The notes under the pieces were generated by a model. The model ran no database searches. It saw nothing but the letters and a program-made list of their open reading frames with translations, and was not told the DNA's origin. Positions 49,050 to 61,254 of a DNA stretch of 64,000 bases are shown in pieces (the first letter of the stretch is position 1; the number at the start of each line of letters is the position of its first letter). The translations under genes were made by a program, and so were the position numbers. Origin of the DNA: Sarcomyxa edulis (Eukaryota; Basidiomycota; Agaricomycetes; Agaricales; Mycenaceae). The stretch lies in contig QUOL01000006.1 in the NCBI GenBank assembly GCA_009761415.1, positions 1,116,001 through 1,180,000 on the forward strand, in the 5' to 3' direction.

Positions 49050-49098
49050 CTCGGCTACGCCGAGCGCGAGAGCGATGAGGGGCAGAGCCCCTCATCGC
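49050..49098 (+). repeat. Double-hairpin element 2
   Basis: Identical to the element at 48,602-48,650 over all 49 bases, while flanking sequence differs, as expected of a conserved structure or a mobile palindrome. Confidence 0.95.
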
Positions 49099-49804
49099 GT
49101 CCGTCCCTTCTGTCTGCTTGCTCTAGTTTCTCATCGGGTACTTCAATAGCCCGAGATCTCCCTCCCTCTCTCTCCCTCTAAGTGTAAGTCTGCCTCCAAG
49201 ACTTGAGAACGTTGATCGTGATTTAGCCGTTCTTATAAACGTTTAGTCTTGTCAGTTACATAAGTTGTTGCGAACAACGTTGGGCTTTATCGAGTGCCGA
49301 AGGAACACACCCTCGACGTCGTTCTTGCGAGTACAAGTGACGAGCAACCCATGTTTCGGCCACGATTTCTTCGAATTCGCGATGCACGGGCGACTACGTA
49401 TCGAACTAAGCGCGGGATTTGTTCGTCGTCGTCGTCGTCGACGTCTATAACACCTCCGAAGCCTTCGAACTTGCCCGTGAGTCCTCTCGAATTGCCGGCT
49501 GTGTAGGATATTTTCGACCTACTGCTGAACGGTGTTTATTATCGAAGCTTCAGAGTAGTGCTCGAAACCTGTCGTGCTATCTCTTATCCCCTGTCCCGAC
49601 CTTACACTCTCCGGAACGGTCTGCCCCTTTTCACATATACCGTCCCTTACATCACTCGTTGGACTTGGTCTCGGTTTCCCTCTACATGTCTCAGAGGGAG
49701 AGGATATATGTCCTAACCAATAGGTATCCTTATCATGATCATTCTGGAGATAAGTACATTACAGACAATATAATTCTTTTTTTTTATATTCTTACTTTCC
49801 GTCT

Positions 49805-50216
49805 CTTCCTTGAGTCTCGAGCATGTGCCATCCTTGTCTCATGTCTCTCAAGATTCGCTCGTGACCCCGTGTTCCATCAGGTAGACGAAGCCGGTAACCC
49901 TGTTGTGAATCTATCACATGTCTTGACTTGCTTGAATAAGGTGCGTGCGTCTCCCGTGTATCCGTGTCTCTGGAAAGATAGACCTACGACTTGGTTTGGA
50001 TAGCTGGATGCTGGGACGGATGAACGGATGATGCTGGTCGCGCGGGATGAGCAGAGCTGCCTTGTTGTGAGTTACAAAGAAGTCAAGTCGTGCATTGAAG
50101 CTGCCTTCAGGTGTGTACGCGTGTGCATCCATCGGAGTTGTCTTTGATTGGTGCTAACGTGATATCGCTGTCAGTGACCTTGCTCGCTCGTCGATGTCTG
50201 TAGGGGGGTACCGTTG
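49805..50216 (+). pseudogene. PAN3 3' fragment, copy 2
   Basis: Carries only the last three exons of PAN3: FARD joined to [20 protein letters not shown], then [17 protein letters not shown] with [13 protein letters not shown], then [14 protein letters not shown] with a stop at 50,214-50,216. Relative to 35,800-36,211 it has lost about 50 bases covering [18 protein letters not shown], without breaking the frame. Homology fades in the preceding intron near 49,805, so no upstream PAN3 is present. It marks the left edge of the older duplicated unit. Confidence 0.88.
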
Positions 50217-50366
50217 AGAGAAGAAGTAACAAAAGGTAGAATATAAAAAAGACGCGGAAAACAAAACTATACTACAATCATAAGAATGGCATGGCTAGGG
50301 TTACGGCAACTATAATAAGCGTATGTGCGGTGATTAGCCGGCAACTCAAACTTGACCTGCTCCTCG

Positions 50367-53300
50367 ATGTCCTCTCTCCCACTGCTCCCCCTTGCTCATC
50401 CTCTCATTCTCCTCCCAGCTGCCAGAGTCACTATCCCGGTAAACAAAGACCTCGGTGAAGCCATCCTCACTCTCATCGACCAATCAGACTCCTTGCCCAT
50501 CGTCGCCGCTATCCCCGTGACCACCCCTACCCCAGACCCCAATGCTACTAACGCTACCTTGGCAAAATGGGGTGTAGCAGCTCGTGTACTCCGTCTCGTC
50601 AAACCACCCGCTCGAAATCCCCGCCAACCATACCTCGTCTCGCTGCATGGCCTCAACCGCATACGACTCGATACCACTTCTGCTACTCTGCATGTCCCTA
50701 CTACCCACTTAACGCCGCACCCAGTCGAATACCCACCTCCAGACTCCGACTCCATCCCTCCTCGAGCATTGGTCGACAAGTTCAAGGACAGTGCCCTCCG
50801 TCTCCTCGACCGACTTGCTCGGGACTCAGTACACCAATCCAGGAAGGAGGGATACTTGAAGATCGCCAACATGATGGAAGACATCACGGACCAACGAGCA
50901 GTCTGGATGGCTGATGTTCTCGTAGGTAGCATCAACGGTGATTATAACGATAAACTAGGTAAGTACCCCCTCAAAGCTACCCATGTGCGGTACGTAGTGA
51001 CACGCGCATTAGAAATCCTGTGCACCGCAGACCCATCCACCCGACTCGTCCTATCAACCCAATTCTTCCTCAAACAAGCGGCTGTATCCGAAGTATCCAA
51101 GAAGATATCAAGTGCGGTCGACGAATCGCTGTCCAAACAACAAAAGGAATTCTTCCTGCGTCAACAATTGGCTGCTATACAGCGCGAGTTGCACTCACTC
51201 TCCTCCTCCTCCTCTTCTTCTTCTCAATCTTCCTCTTCTCCTTCCCCCTCGGACAAGGACAAAGAAAACAACGGACCCCCCTCCGAGCTCGATGACGATG
51301 AACAACACGAGACAGACGACCTCTTGGATCTTAAACGCCGCATCGAAGCTATGGAACCTGGGTCGGAGGAACGTAAGATGGGGGTTAGGGAGTGGCGGAG
51401 GCTTAAGAGGATTCCGACTGGGAGCGTTGAGAATGGTGTCATCAGGACTTATGTACGTCTATCTTTCTTTGTCTATTCTTCGTTGTTACTCATCAAATTG
51501 GGTTGTAGCTGGAATGGCTAACATCCATTCCGTGGCCCAACTCTTCTCTGGATACTCCCACCACCACCGCCGACGCCGCCACCACCAATGCACCCTCTTC
51601 CATCTCCATCTCCAACCGTTCCTTCCTAGCCGCCGCCCGTGCCCAGCTCGATAACGACCATTTCGGGCTCGAGAAGATCAAGAAGAGACTCATCGAGTAT
51701 CTCGCCGTCGTTCGGTTGAAGGAACGACGGGAGAAGGAGAAGGAGAAGGAAGGACTGGAGGAGACGAGTCGGAACAATGCGAATGTTGGGGATGGCAAGG
51801 CGGTGCAGCTGCAAGTCGTTTCCCATACCGCGTCTAATCTCAATCTCAATCCCAATCCCAATCCTAGTCCTGGCCCTGGCCAGACGCCTGCCCCGAAACG
51901 CTCGCGGACGCGAAAAGGCGTCAAAGGACCCATCCTCCTGTAAGTTGTAACTATCCCATCCCTCCCTCCTCTCAATCACTCACTCAAAAGCCCCCAACTG
52001 ACATTCCCTCCCCTCCCCTCCCCTTCCCATCCCCTCCCCTCCCTTCCCTCCCCTTCCCTCCCTCCCCTTCCCCTCCCCATCCCACCCCACCTCTAGCTTC
52101 GTCGGCCCCCCCGGCACCGGCAAAACCTCCCTCGGCCACTCCATCGCCAAAGCCCTCAACCGACCCTTCCAACGGATATCCCTAGGCGGCGTTCGTGACG
52201 AAGCGGAGATCAGAGGGCATAGGAGGACGTATGTGGCTAGTGGACCTGGGTTGATCGTGCAGGCGCTGAGGAAGGCTGGGAGGAGGGATTTTGTGTTGTT
52301 GTTGTGAGTGGATTGTTTCTTTTTTGGTGTTGGTGGTGGTTGTGTTGTTGGTGGTGGTGTTGGTGGTGGTGGTGCTACGCGGGTGAAAGCGATGGGAGTG
52401 GATGTTGATGCTGATGATGTTTGAACTTTGAACTTGTAGAGACGAAATCGATAAAATCGGCCAGAGCAATTTCCACGGCGATCCCGGAGCTGCGTTGTTG
52501 GAGGTTTTGGATCCGGAGCAGAATCATACTTTTAATGTGCGTTTCTCTCAAGTTCCTCGTTTCGATTGACGTCTTCCTATCCCCGAGTTTCTGACAATCG
52601 TTGACGCCTTTTTTTTGGCTATCATTGACGTCTTTTTCGATTGGCTATCGTTGACACCACCTTTCTTTTGGGGGGATGCTGACTTCATTTTTGCGGAATG
52701 TAGGACCATTACATCAACGTCCCCATCGATCTCAGCCAGGTTCTATTCATCTGTACTTCAAACACGCTGGACACCATCTCTGCTCCGCTCTTGGATCGGT
52801 GCGAGGTTATACAGTTGTCAGGTACGCTATCACATTCTTTCTTCTCATCCTGCTAACCTCCTCAACCAACCATCGCTTTCAAGGCTACACATACGACGAA
52901 AAAATCCACATCGCCCGCCGCTTCCTCCTCCCAAAACAGCTCCACGCCAACGGGTTGGAGGAATCGCATTTACGGATCACGGAGCCTGCGTTGTTGACGA
53001 TGGCGACGCGGTATACGAATAGGGAAGCGGGTGTGAGGAGTTTGGAGAGGGCGATTGGGGCGGTTGTGAGGTATAAGGCGGTGGAGTGGGCTGAGTGGGG
53101 TGATGCTAAGGAGGATAGGGATAAGGGTTCGGGCTCGGTCGTTTCGAATTCCGCGGTGAAGGAGTACGCGGTGCCGGTGAAGTCGTACGAAAGCGTGGTG
53201 GAAGAACACGAACTGGAGAAGATCCTGGGTATCTCGAGGTGGGATGCTGCGGAAGAGAGGGATAGGGAGGAGAGGAGGGGTGTTGTTTATGGGTTGGTCG

Positions 53301-53509
53301 TCATGGGACAAGGCGAGGGTGGGATCTTGCCTGTGGAGACTATCGCTGTACCGGGGGTTGGGCGGTTGAAGTTGACGGGGAGTCTTGGTGATGTACGCGA
53401 TCAGATGGAGTTCGTCTTTGATCTTGTTCTATATTTTATCGACTCGGTAGAAATGCATGATTTTATTCTGTCTCCTCGTCTTCTTGTCTGCGCGAATGCT
53501 GAGAAGTGA
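50367..53509 (+). CDS. LON2: Peroxisomal-type Lon protease copy 2, lacking the catalytic end
   Basis: Same seven-exon structure as the copy at 36,370: exons 50367-50958, 51013-51452, 51509-51939, 52097-52303, 52440-52536, 52704-52821 and 52884-53509, giving 836 residues. It differs in the first three exons and the start of the fourth ([11 protein letters not shown] for [11 protein letters not shown]; longer poly-Ser; a different [12 protein letters not shown] linker). From 52,218 it is identical. All AAA+ motifs are intact, as in copy 1. It ends at the same read-through stop, so it too lacks the protease catalytic Ser and Lys. Its 5' flank is a PAN3 fragment rather than full PAN3, so if transcribed it may rely on the short region 50,217-50,366. 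Confidence 0.87.
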
Positions 53510-54679
53510 GAAAACCAAACACGAACAAACTGAAAAATAGTTGCTTCTTCAAAATGGTCTGTCGGCTTGTTTTATAACATCAAGGGTTTCCCCCGCCCGA
53601 GGGTTCTTGTATTTTCTAGCTACTGACATGACGTGGGGACGGCATTAGCTACGAGGAATCCACGATGAGGTACTTAGGAAGGAATGAGGTATTCGGACGA
53701 GTGGCGAACATCTAGACAAGTCAGTACGAAATATAATGACAAGGGAAGGAACTAACCGTGCACAAAGTCACGATGTCAGCGGAGTACCAGAGAGAGATAC
53801 GGCTACAAGAGGAATCAGAACGAGAAATCGAGAGACAAAGGTATGACTCACGTACCTTTGAGACTTGGCTCTAAGACCGTTACGCGGCGTCAGCTTGCAT
53901 TTGAAATCGATGTGTCATGCTGCGTTCGTTGTGGTAGGTTTCAATATGTAGTGGGATGTACAGTAAGTAGTCTCGAGTGGTGAATTTTGAGGTGGGAAAA
54001 ATAGCGAGACTGTGGAGTCTTCGGTCGGAGAGACTTGTGTCGGAACCTAGAGAACATATCAGTGAATCGAGGATGACGAGAGTTATCATACATACCAAGA
54101 TATAAAGACATGGACTGACCGAGTGACTGATCCTAAGCAGCCAGACGCCGTTCGCCGCGGGGCCAGGACCTCACGATTTTGGCCGTTGTTTTTGCTGGGA
54201 ATTAGCCGAGGAGAGCGATGGGTTGACGATCACGGAGCTATAAGATATTGGGTCAGAACGGGAATAGAAAGGAAGAACAGATATGTATGACGTACCTTGG
54301 CAATAAGTAACACGAACAGGGTTGATCATACAAAGATGAGGCTCTACGGCTTGAGAGAAGAGCTAAGTGGCATCGAATCTGGATTGGACAGAAGTCAGTG
54401 GAAGCAAACGATGAAGAGAATAATCACACGGTGAAGTACCTTATAACTCAGACGTGAAACATAGCGCGATGGGAGTGCTCGATGCAGGGCACAGATGTGT
54501 ATGAGCTGCGTCGAAAATTTCTGCGTAAGTCAACCAAAGGTTGGCTGTGAGGATGGAGGAGCCAAATTGATTGGCGGAAGCCTTGATAACGAGTCAGAAA
54601 TGCCGAAGGAATTTAGTAGTTGGAACGGACATACCAGAGTTCTGAGACATCGATCAGGGAGTGTACGCGTTGGTTCTTC

Positions 54680-55940
54680 TTCATAGCACGAGATCGCTCG
54701 CCGCAGGGCCAGGATGTTGGATTGTAGACCGTAGCTCTGGGCGCAAACATTAGCAGAAAAGGGTGGTATGGGTGAACATGATACAGCGATTGGCGGAAGA
54801 CTAAATATGAAATTAGAATCTGAAAGAAGATATGACTGTGTATGATCCGCGTACAAGATGTTGAGGGCGCTACGCGCCCTCTCACTCTAACACAGACGTC
54901 CGGCAGACGACTTGGTCGACGAGTGATGTGCAGTGTTCATCATAGAAATCGGAGACCGCTCGCCGCGGGGCCAGAATCTCAGATTTTCGGTCGTGGTTTT
55001 GGCTATCAAAGTCAGCCGAGAGAGGAGATGCGGGTGGGCTTGAAACAGCGATTGGCGGAAGCCTAAATATGAAGTTAGAATATTGGATAGTATATGAGTG
55101 GATGCGATGGACATACACGACGACGAGGGCGCTACGCGCCCTCTCACTCCAAAACGAACGTCCGGCATGCTATCTTGTCGACGAGTGATACGCAGGTGCT
55201 ATTCTACACCTTAGAGACCGCTCGCCGCGGGGCCAGAATCTCAGATTTTCGGTCGTGGTTTTGGGTATCAAAGGTAGCCGAGAGAGGAGATGTGGGTGGA
55301 CTCAAAACAGCGATTGGCGGAAGCTTAAATATGAAGTTAGAATATTGGATAGTATATGAGTGGCTGTGATGGACCTACACGACGATGAGGGCGCTACGCG
55401 CCCACTGACTCCAACACAGACGTCCAGCAAACTACTTTATCGATGAAAGACATGTAGATTCAACCTATATCTTGGAGACCGCTCGCCGCGGGGCCAAGAT
55501 CTCAGATTTTTGGCCGTGGTTTTGGGACTCAAAGTTAGCCGAGAGAGGGGATGTGGGTGTAGGTGGGAGGGCGATTGGCGGAAGGCTAGATATAAAGTTA
55601 GAATATTGGATAGTATACGAGTGGCTGTGATGGGCGTGGAAGACAATGAGGGCGCTACGCGCCCTCCAACACAGATATCTGGCAAACTACTTGGTCGAGG
55701 ACAGACACGGCGGATTTCATTCTACAACTTGGACACCGCTCGCCGCGGGGCCGAAATCTCAGATTTTTGGCTGTGGTTTTGGGACTCAAAGTTAGCCGAG
55801 AGAGGAGATGTGGGTGTAGGTGGAACAGCGATTGGCGGAAGGCTAGATATGAAGTTAGAATATTGGAAAGTATACGAGTGGCTGTGATGGACGTACACGG
55901 CGATGAGGGCGCTACGCGCCCTCCAACACAGATATCTGGC
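54680..55940 (-). repeat. Exon-plus-intron hairpin array, copy 2
   Basis: Exact repeat of 40,700-41,960; hairpins at 54,863, 55,125, 55,387, 55,648 and 55,915. Confidence 0.9.
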
Positions 55941-58900
55941 AAACTACTTGGTCTTGTATCTTGACTTGGGAAGTAGTCGATATCTGTACGTAAATCTAAG
56001 GCAACACAAAGATGTCAGTGATACGACAGAAGAACACGAACTATACATACATACCTAAGTCTGGCACTAGCTACGACGATGCTTCTGAGTGAAACGAATG
56101 AAGACCTCCGAGAATCTGCACAGAAATATCATTAGTCACAAACACGGAGCACAAATAGAGGATTGCTACCCACAGACGGCCTGAGGGCCTCTGCGCCCCC
56201 GTACTCCATCCCAAATAACACAGGGACAAACCCTCTCAGCTGTTGATACACTCGTGGGGTTGATCCTGATATGACAACTTTGATCGATGCTTGGATAGCT
56301 AGTTCGAGAGGTTCGATGGGTGAGCGCACAGACATGAACAGGTTGAAGGGACATACAATATTCTTGGATACCTTGCTCGAGGTATCCGATATAGGAAAAA
56401 TTAAGGGATCGTTCGCACTGGAGGTGGCAAACGAGTGACGGAATGGTGTGCTACGACAATGTGATTTGGGATCAGATATTATAAGCTCCGGGCTACGCGC
56501 TAAAATGGCGAGGGACGGTAAATTATCCTGGGGGCGTCATAGAGTGGATCTAGCGATGCATTGTCAGCAACAGCAATTTCAAGGTTATATGAACAGTAAT
56601 ACGTACCGGAGGACAAAGAATACTCACTGCATCGTGTTTCTTCTTCTATCCGTGACAAAGCTTCATTGTAAAAATGTAGGTCGTCTGCATGAAATCAAAA
56701 GTTGAGTACTAGATGCGTGTACGTCGAATGGGGATACTTACTGGTGGCTTTGTACAGGATAAATCTTGTAGTCTCGCATTCTAGATTGTATGACACTGTG
56801 ATCTTGTGTCAATTCAAGAAACATGCACAGAGAGTAGGGACGAACCTGGTTTCACCTATCTCCACACAGGACTTATACCAGCTTGCCAAAGTTACTCCCC
56901 GATCTCGATGTAGGTATAGTCTCGTCAATCGATGGGAACCTAGTTGAGAGCCGATCGCGGCATGGAGGGCGAACTGTCTCGAAGCGATTTTTCGAGTCTT
57001 CTGGAGAGAACATTGATTTGGTGTAGACGGCAACACGATGTTGTGAATGCGAGGCCAGAAAAGAGCTGTCGACAATGTCGATGCGCGTCAATTTGGCGTC
57101 AAGAAAGAAACGCGAAATCCAAAAATGGACGTACCGGTGTTTACACTGACAGTTCCTGCCAAACAACCACCCGCGATATCGATCGCAACTTGATCACAAC
57201 CACTCTTCGCGCGGAATGGCAACACCGTCAGCCTATCTCTGGATATGACATATATCCAATACCATACCATTTACAGTACAAGACAGAGATAGGGTAAGTG
57301 GAGAGGACATTGGTGGCATCGCAGAGGAGTCGGTCGACGGTGAGGTTGAATGGACAGAGAAATAGAGGGGCATAGGTTGGGCAGGGGAGAGTTCGGATTT
57401 ATTTTCTGGTGCATGGCCTTATATACTCTCATAATCGATCCCGTCTAATTTGATCCTGCTCCGTCGATCAAGGGCCAAATGATTACGCACCTCAAGAAAG
57501 CAACGAGTTCCTCCGTCATGTACGTATCGATGCGCATTTACGGCGATCTCAAAGGGCCTCAGTTCAAGCATCACGTACTTATCCAGGGCCAAAGTATTTT
57601 CCATTCTGCGGCTTGTGCTTACACTTAGGCTTTCTGCATCATTTCAGGGTTCCTCTCAGGCTTGTGCTCAGTCTATATAATCTCATTTCCTGAGTGAGGA
57701 GCAACAATAATCACATTCCCAGAGCTGTATATCATAGCTCTTAGAATACTTAGAAATCCTATAGGGAGAAACACATCACAAGCAAGCTGCAAAATCTACG
57801 AACAAAAAATACAGGGAAGATCAATTGCATAGCTACACGGGCTAGGCAGTTGTTCTTCCCTGTATGTACTGTTCATATGGACTCACCAGATCGACATCAG
57901 ATCTGAGTATGCAGGTCAACGGTCCCAACGGAGATCAATCGCATGGGGAGTTCGGGTGACAAGAGACTCACCTAATTAGAATGATTCATTCTGTTTTGCC
58001 TCAAGGCTTGCGACCTGAAAGAATCAAGTGCTAAATGTCATGGCCATCCCTGCGCGGGATTTCGGACATGACAAACTGTCAAGAACACGATTGAAGCCTA
58101 TCTAAAATGATGACTTACAATTTCCCCTTCCTGAGACTCTGAGCAGGACATGGCATGTCATTCGATGCATGCACAAAACAATACGGACACTATTAATCTA
58201 GATGATATGTAAATGAGTAGTATATCTGTCCTGGAAGCACGGTGAATCACTGAGACCGCTCAAAACAATAGACCGGGAAGTCCGAGTGGCGGCCGAGTAC
58301 GAGAGATCAGCGGTCCTGAACCCAAAAAAACTGAAACGAGTACGTCAGAGGGGTAGAGGATTCCAAGTTCTAGGCTGGTGACAGTAACACACCGACGAGC
58401 GGTTCGAAGAGGGAGGAACGGTTAGACGAGTCGAGATCAAGGAAGTAGTTAGCTCACATTGGCAGACAGCGACGAGGAGAGTTTGAACGATGATGCGTCG
58501 GTGCTGCAGGACTTGTAACGTAGATATGAGTTTCCAGAAGGCAAGAGCTCGAGGATAAGAGGCTGCACTCACGAGTTACTCTGTCGCTGGATGACCACCA
58601 CCCGTCGCATCCGGTTCGTCAATTCAAAACTGACGGCAGATACAATCGATTAAAGTCTTCGAGACATAAGGATAGTGAGAGCAATACCGACAGATGTTAT
58701 GGGGCAGCCTGGGCTTTCGGCTCAAGAGCATGAGAGTATCAGTGATTCTGCGCTACGCTAGGACAGCATCGGTGAAGATCGAGCATATCTGTTGGGAAGC
58801 AGGAGACGTACAACGATGAGGATTCGAGGTCTATGTACTCTCATAGATCTGTCTCGTCGACGGGCTCCGAAAACACCTGATTGCACCAAGCTTGGTGACC

Positions 58901-60918
58901 TTCGAACGGCATGGAACTGAGAAACCCGGCTTTCGACTCAATGTGAGTGCGATGAAGGGCATATCGAGCGTATCATGTCGTGCTTCTATGCCCGAGCGTA
59001 CCCTGAAGTCAGCATGCATTCGAGTGACAATGATATGATACGAACGGACATACCTGTATCATACTTTCCTCCGAATTCTGACCGTGAGTTTAGCGTCCTT
59101 CACTGTGGAACTGTTAGTTGGAAGAGCAATCAGGACTAAGACAAAGTTTGAGAACAATAAAATAGAATAGAGACGCACCAAGATACGAAACACCTCAAGA
59201 CAAACTTCCAGATGCCACTGCCAGTATATCGAGCCCTCGACAGGATCCATCTTCATCTTCTATGCCTCGCTTTGTGGAGTGGTGTTGGGGATTACGCTCA
59301 AGGAGATTCCGAAAGTCTTGTCGCAGACTGGGGCGTCTGGCGTCAGGATTATCCAGGGAGTCAGATGTGGTTGCGCCAGAAGGTGGAGTTGCAGAATCAG
59401 TGAAAGAATAGGAACGATGTGACATACCTCGATGCAAATAAGAATACAATTGAATCAACGATGCCCTCCGATGGGAAGATATCGGAGGATGTCGCCAGAT
59501 GAAGGGCTGAGAAGTCAAGTCTAAGTCTTAGGGGTGAGTCTGAGGGTCGATCTGAATGCGAATTTATTGTTGTTCGAGAGATGTTCGAGTCTTTCCTGCG
59601 GATACGTTGGCATGGTCTTGCAATACATATGTTAGTGATGAGGCGTTTGGAGAGAGTCTGGAGGTGTAGAGTGTGCATTGAAGGATAGTAGCAGCAGTGA
59701 GGTTGAACGAGAGTGGAAGTGATCTGATTTCGATCGCGTCTGCTAATTACTTTTTCAAATCTAATCTTCGCGTCTGTCTGCAGCATCCATCCACCATCTC
59801 CATTTCCTCGAAATCCCTCCTCTCGAAATCATTTCCACGTCCTGCACTGCAGTTCAGGGAACCACACTCGAGCTAAAGACCAAGACTCAAATCCAAATTC
59901 GAAATCTACTTAGTTCGTAGTTCGACAGTCCCCGAACTCGCTCGCCATCTCGACTTCAAATTCTCCTTCCAAACGATATGACGCAGTCTGTACGGACCGT
60001 CAATGTGAGCTAATATCTTTCTTGCTTGACTGCAAGACGAATTCACGGCTACTCTACAGCAATTGAGATCTTGTTCTCCGGCGTCGCCACAAACTCATCT
60101 GGCTATCGATTGCTCCCTTTTCACCCCCGTGTCTGCGTCACGATCGTCCTCGACTTCTTCTCGGGACTTCCTCACATCCTCACCAGCTATCTGAAGAATG
60201 AAAAGCGCGAAAGATCTTGGAGTCCATGATATCTAGTTGGCGGATAATTCTGATCAGGTGAGTACCTATTTTCAAGTTTATAGCTGGATACCTTGCCTAC
60301 ATCGTATGTACACCGTGCAGGTTCTCCCCTGGTCATCGTCTCCCCATTCCCACCACTTCAAACGGCGTTGAAACGGGGTGAACTTCTTCTCCCTGCCCGA
60401 TCATCTTTCTCCGACTCGCATTGTCTCGATGTCCCCGCTGTCGTGCATACCGTTGTCTTCTACTTCAGATGAACGTACCATGGTTTTCTTGTCGTCGGAA
60501 CTCAGGTACCCATCATATTCAGATCTGCGATGGTAAGGTTCCTCTCACTTGTACATTTTTCGCTCAATCGATTAGCGCTCCGTGTAGACTTTCTTCACAA
60601 TGTCACATTAAGCTTCAAATGGTCGTAACTAACTAGGGACCTCTCTGACGCAGAACAACAAGTCAGAATATGCCCTCGTCAGCTGCTCGTCGTCAGGAAT
60701 TGGGGAGAGCGCGAAAGGCTGCAGTTGTAGATCGTAGTGTAGCGGCGAGGTAAGTGACGAAGTCGATGTCTCATAGTCACCGATATATCTATATTTTCGT
60801 CATCTAGTCTCCTTTCTGCCCTATTCCAACAACGCCCAGAGACCTCTCTCGATGTTTCCTGCTCTCCGTCTCGCATCCTCCGCTCCCACTACCAAGAAGA
60901 CAACGGACGCGCCACATA

Positions 60919-61254
60919 ATGCCCCGAAGCTCAGGAACAGATTACAGACAGTCACTTAGCCGGTGAGTTTCGTCTAGCCTCTAGATAACGACAGATATTC
61001 ATTCCTCAGTCTCGTCTAGCCCCATTCATTCTGACAGGAAGCTCAAAAGGGCTCAGGATATCCGGGAGCTCCAAATCGAGGTGACCAGACCAGACCAAGA
61101 TGACGATATGTACGTCGATGGCGCGTCAGAGCACGCGTCCTCATATCATCCAGATCTATCACCAGTCGATGTTGTGGGAAAACACGGTGAGTTTTCAGGA
61201 AACACTCGTATGGCTGAGTGTCCGAAATCTTTACCAGGAACCGCAAAGCCCTAA
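60919..61254 (+). CDS. Candidate small spliced protein, copy 2
   Basis: Exact repeat of the 69-residue candidate at 46,939-47,274, with the same exons shifted by 13,980 bases. Confidence 0.3.

Larger units (their letters stand above)
48327..49098 (+). repeat. Three diverged exon modules with conserved 3' splice sites
   Basis: Modules beginning at 48,327, 48,540 and 48,987 each follow a CAG acceptor (TTCTTGCAG or TTCGCAG). They share a TTCCCGCACCCTCGAAGAC-like head (weaker in the first), CCTCGGCTA, a pyrimidine-rich stretch and a CTCGGCTACGCCGAGCGCG-like end. The first module has lost the palindrome (CCACGCCGAGCGCG). The second and third continue into the double-hairpin element. The set recurs at 62,307-63,078. 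Confidence 0.75.
39530..49804. other. 10.3 kb spacer, copy 1: two divergent intron-rich, mostly non-coding units
   Basis: No family is recognisable. From about 45,800 leftward the minus strand is dotted with donors (GTGAGT, GTACGT, GTATGT) and CTAAC-plus-TAG/CAG acceptors spaced like small exons. One exon-like frame there reads DRLTVLPFRAKSGCDQVAID (near 43,250); another reads RRPSLRQDFRNLLERN (near 45,330). From about 45,990 rightward the plus strand shows the same pattern. Frames close quickly on both sides, so these look like non-coding or decayed spliced transcripts. A divergent promoter would lie at about 45,810-45,985. Contained elements (repeat array, small ORF, hairpin modules) are listed separately; other parts hold nothing I can name. 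Confidence 0.5.
38238..50020 (+). repeat. Recent tandem duplication, first identical segment
   Basis: Identical in every line compared to 52,218-64,000, a period of 13,980 bases. The last difference to the left is at 38,237 (C versus G at 52,217). The right limit is set by the window edge, so the true extent is at least 11,783 bases. It covers the 3' half of Lon, the whole spacer and the start of the PAN3 tail fragment. Confidence 0.95.

Noticed and set aside
39530..49804. LTR retrotransposon or Helitron as the spacer's identity
   Set aside because: No terminal repeats, no reverse transcriptase, integrase or Rep/helicase motifs, and the hairpins are not followed by a CTRR end. A decayed DNA transposon is not excluded.
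49419..50003. 194-residue open frame running into the PAN3 tail
   Set aside because: The first two thirds cross splice-like sequence and intron without family similarity; only the last part is PAN3-derived.
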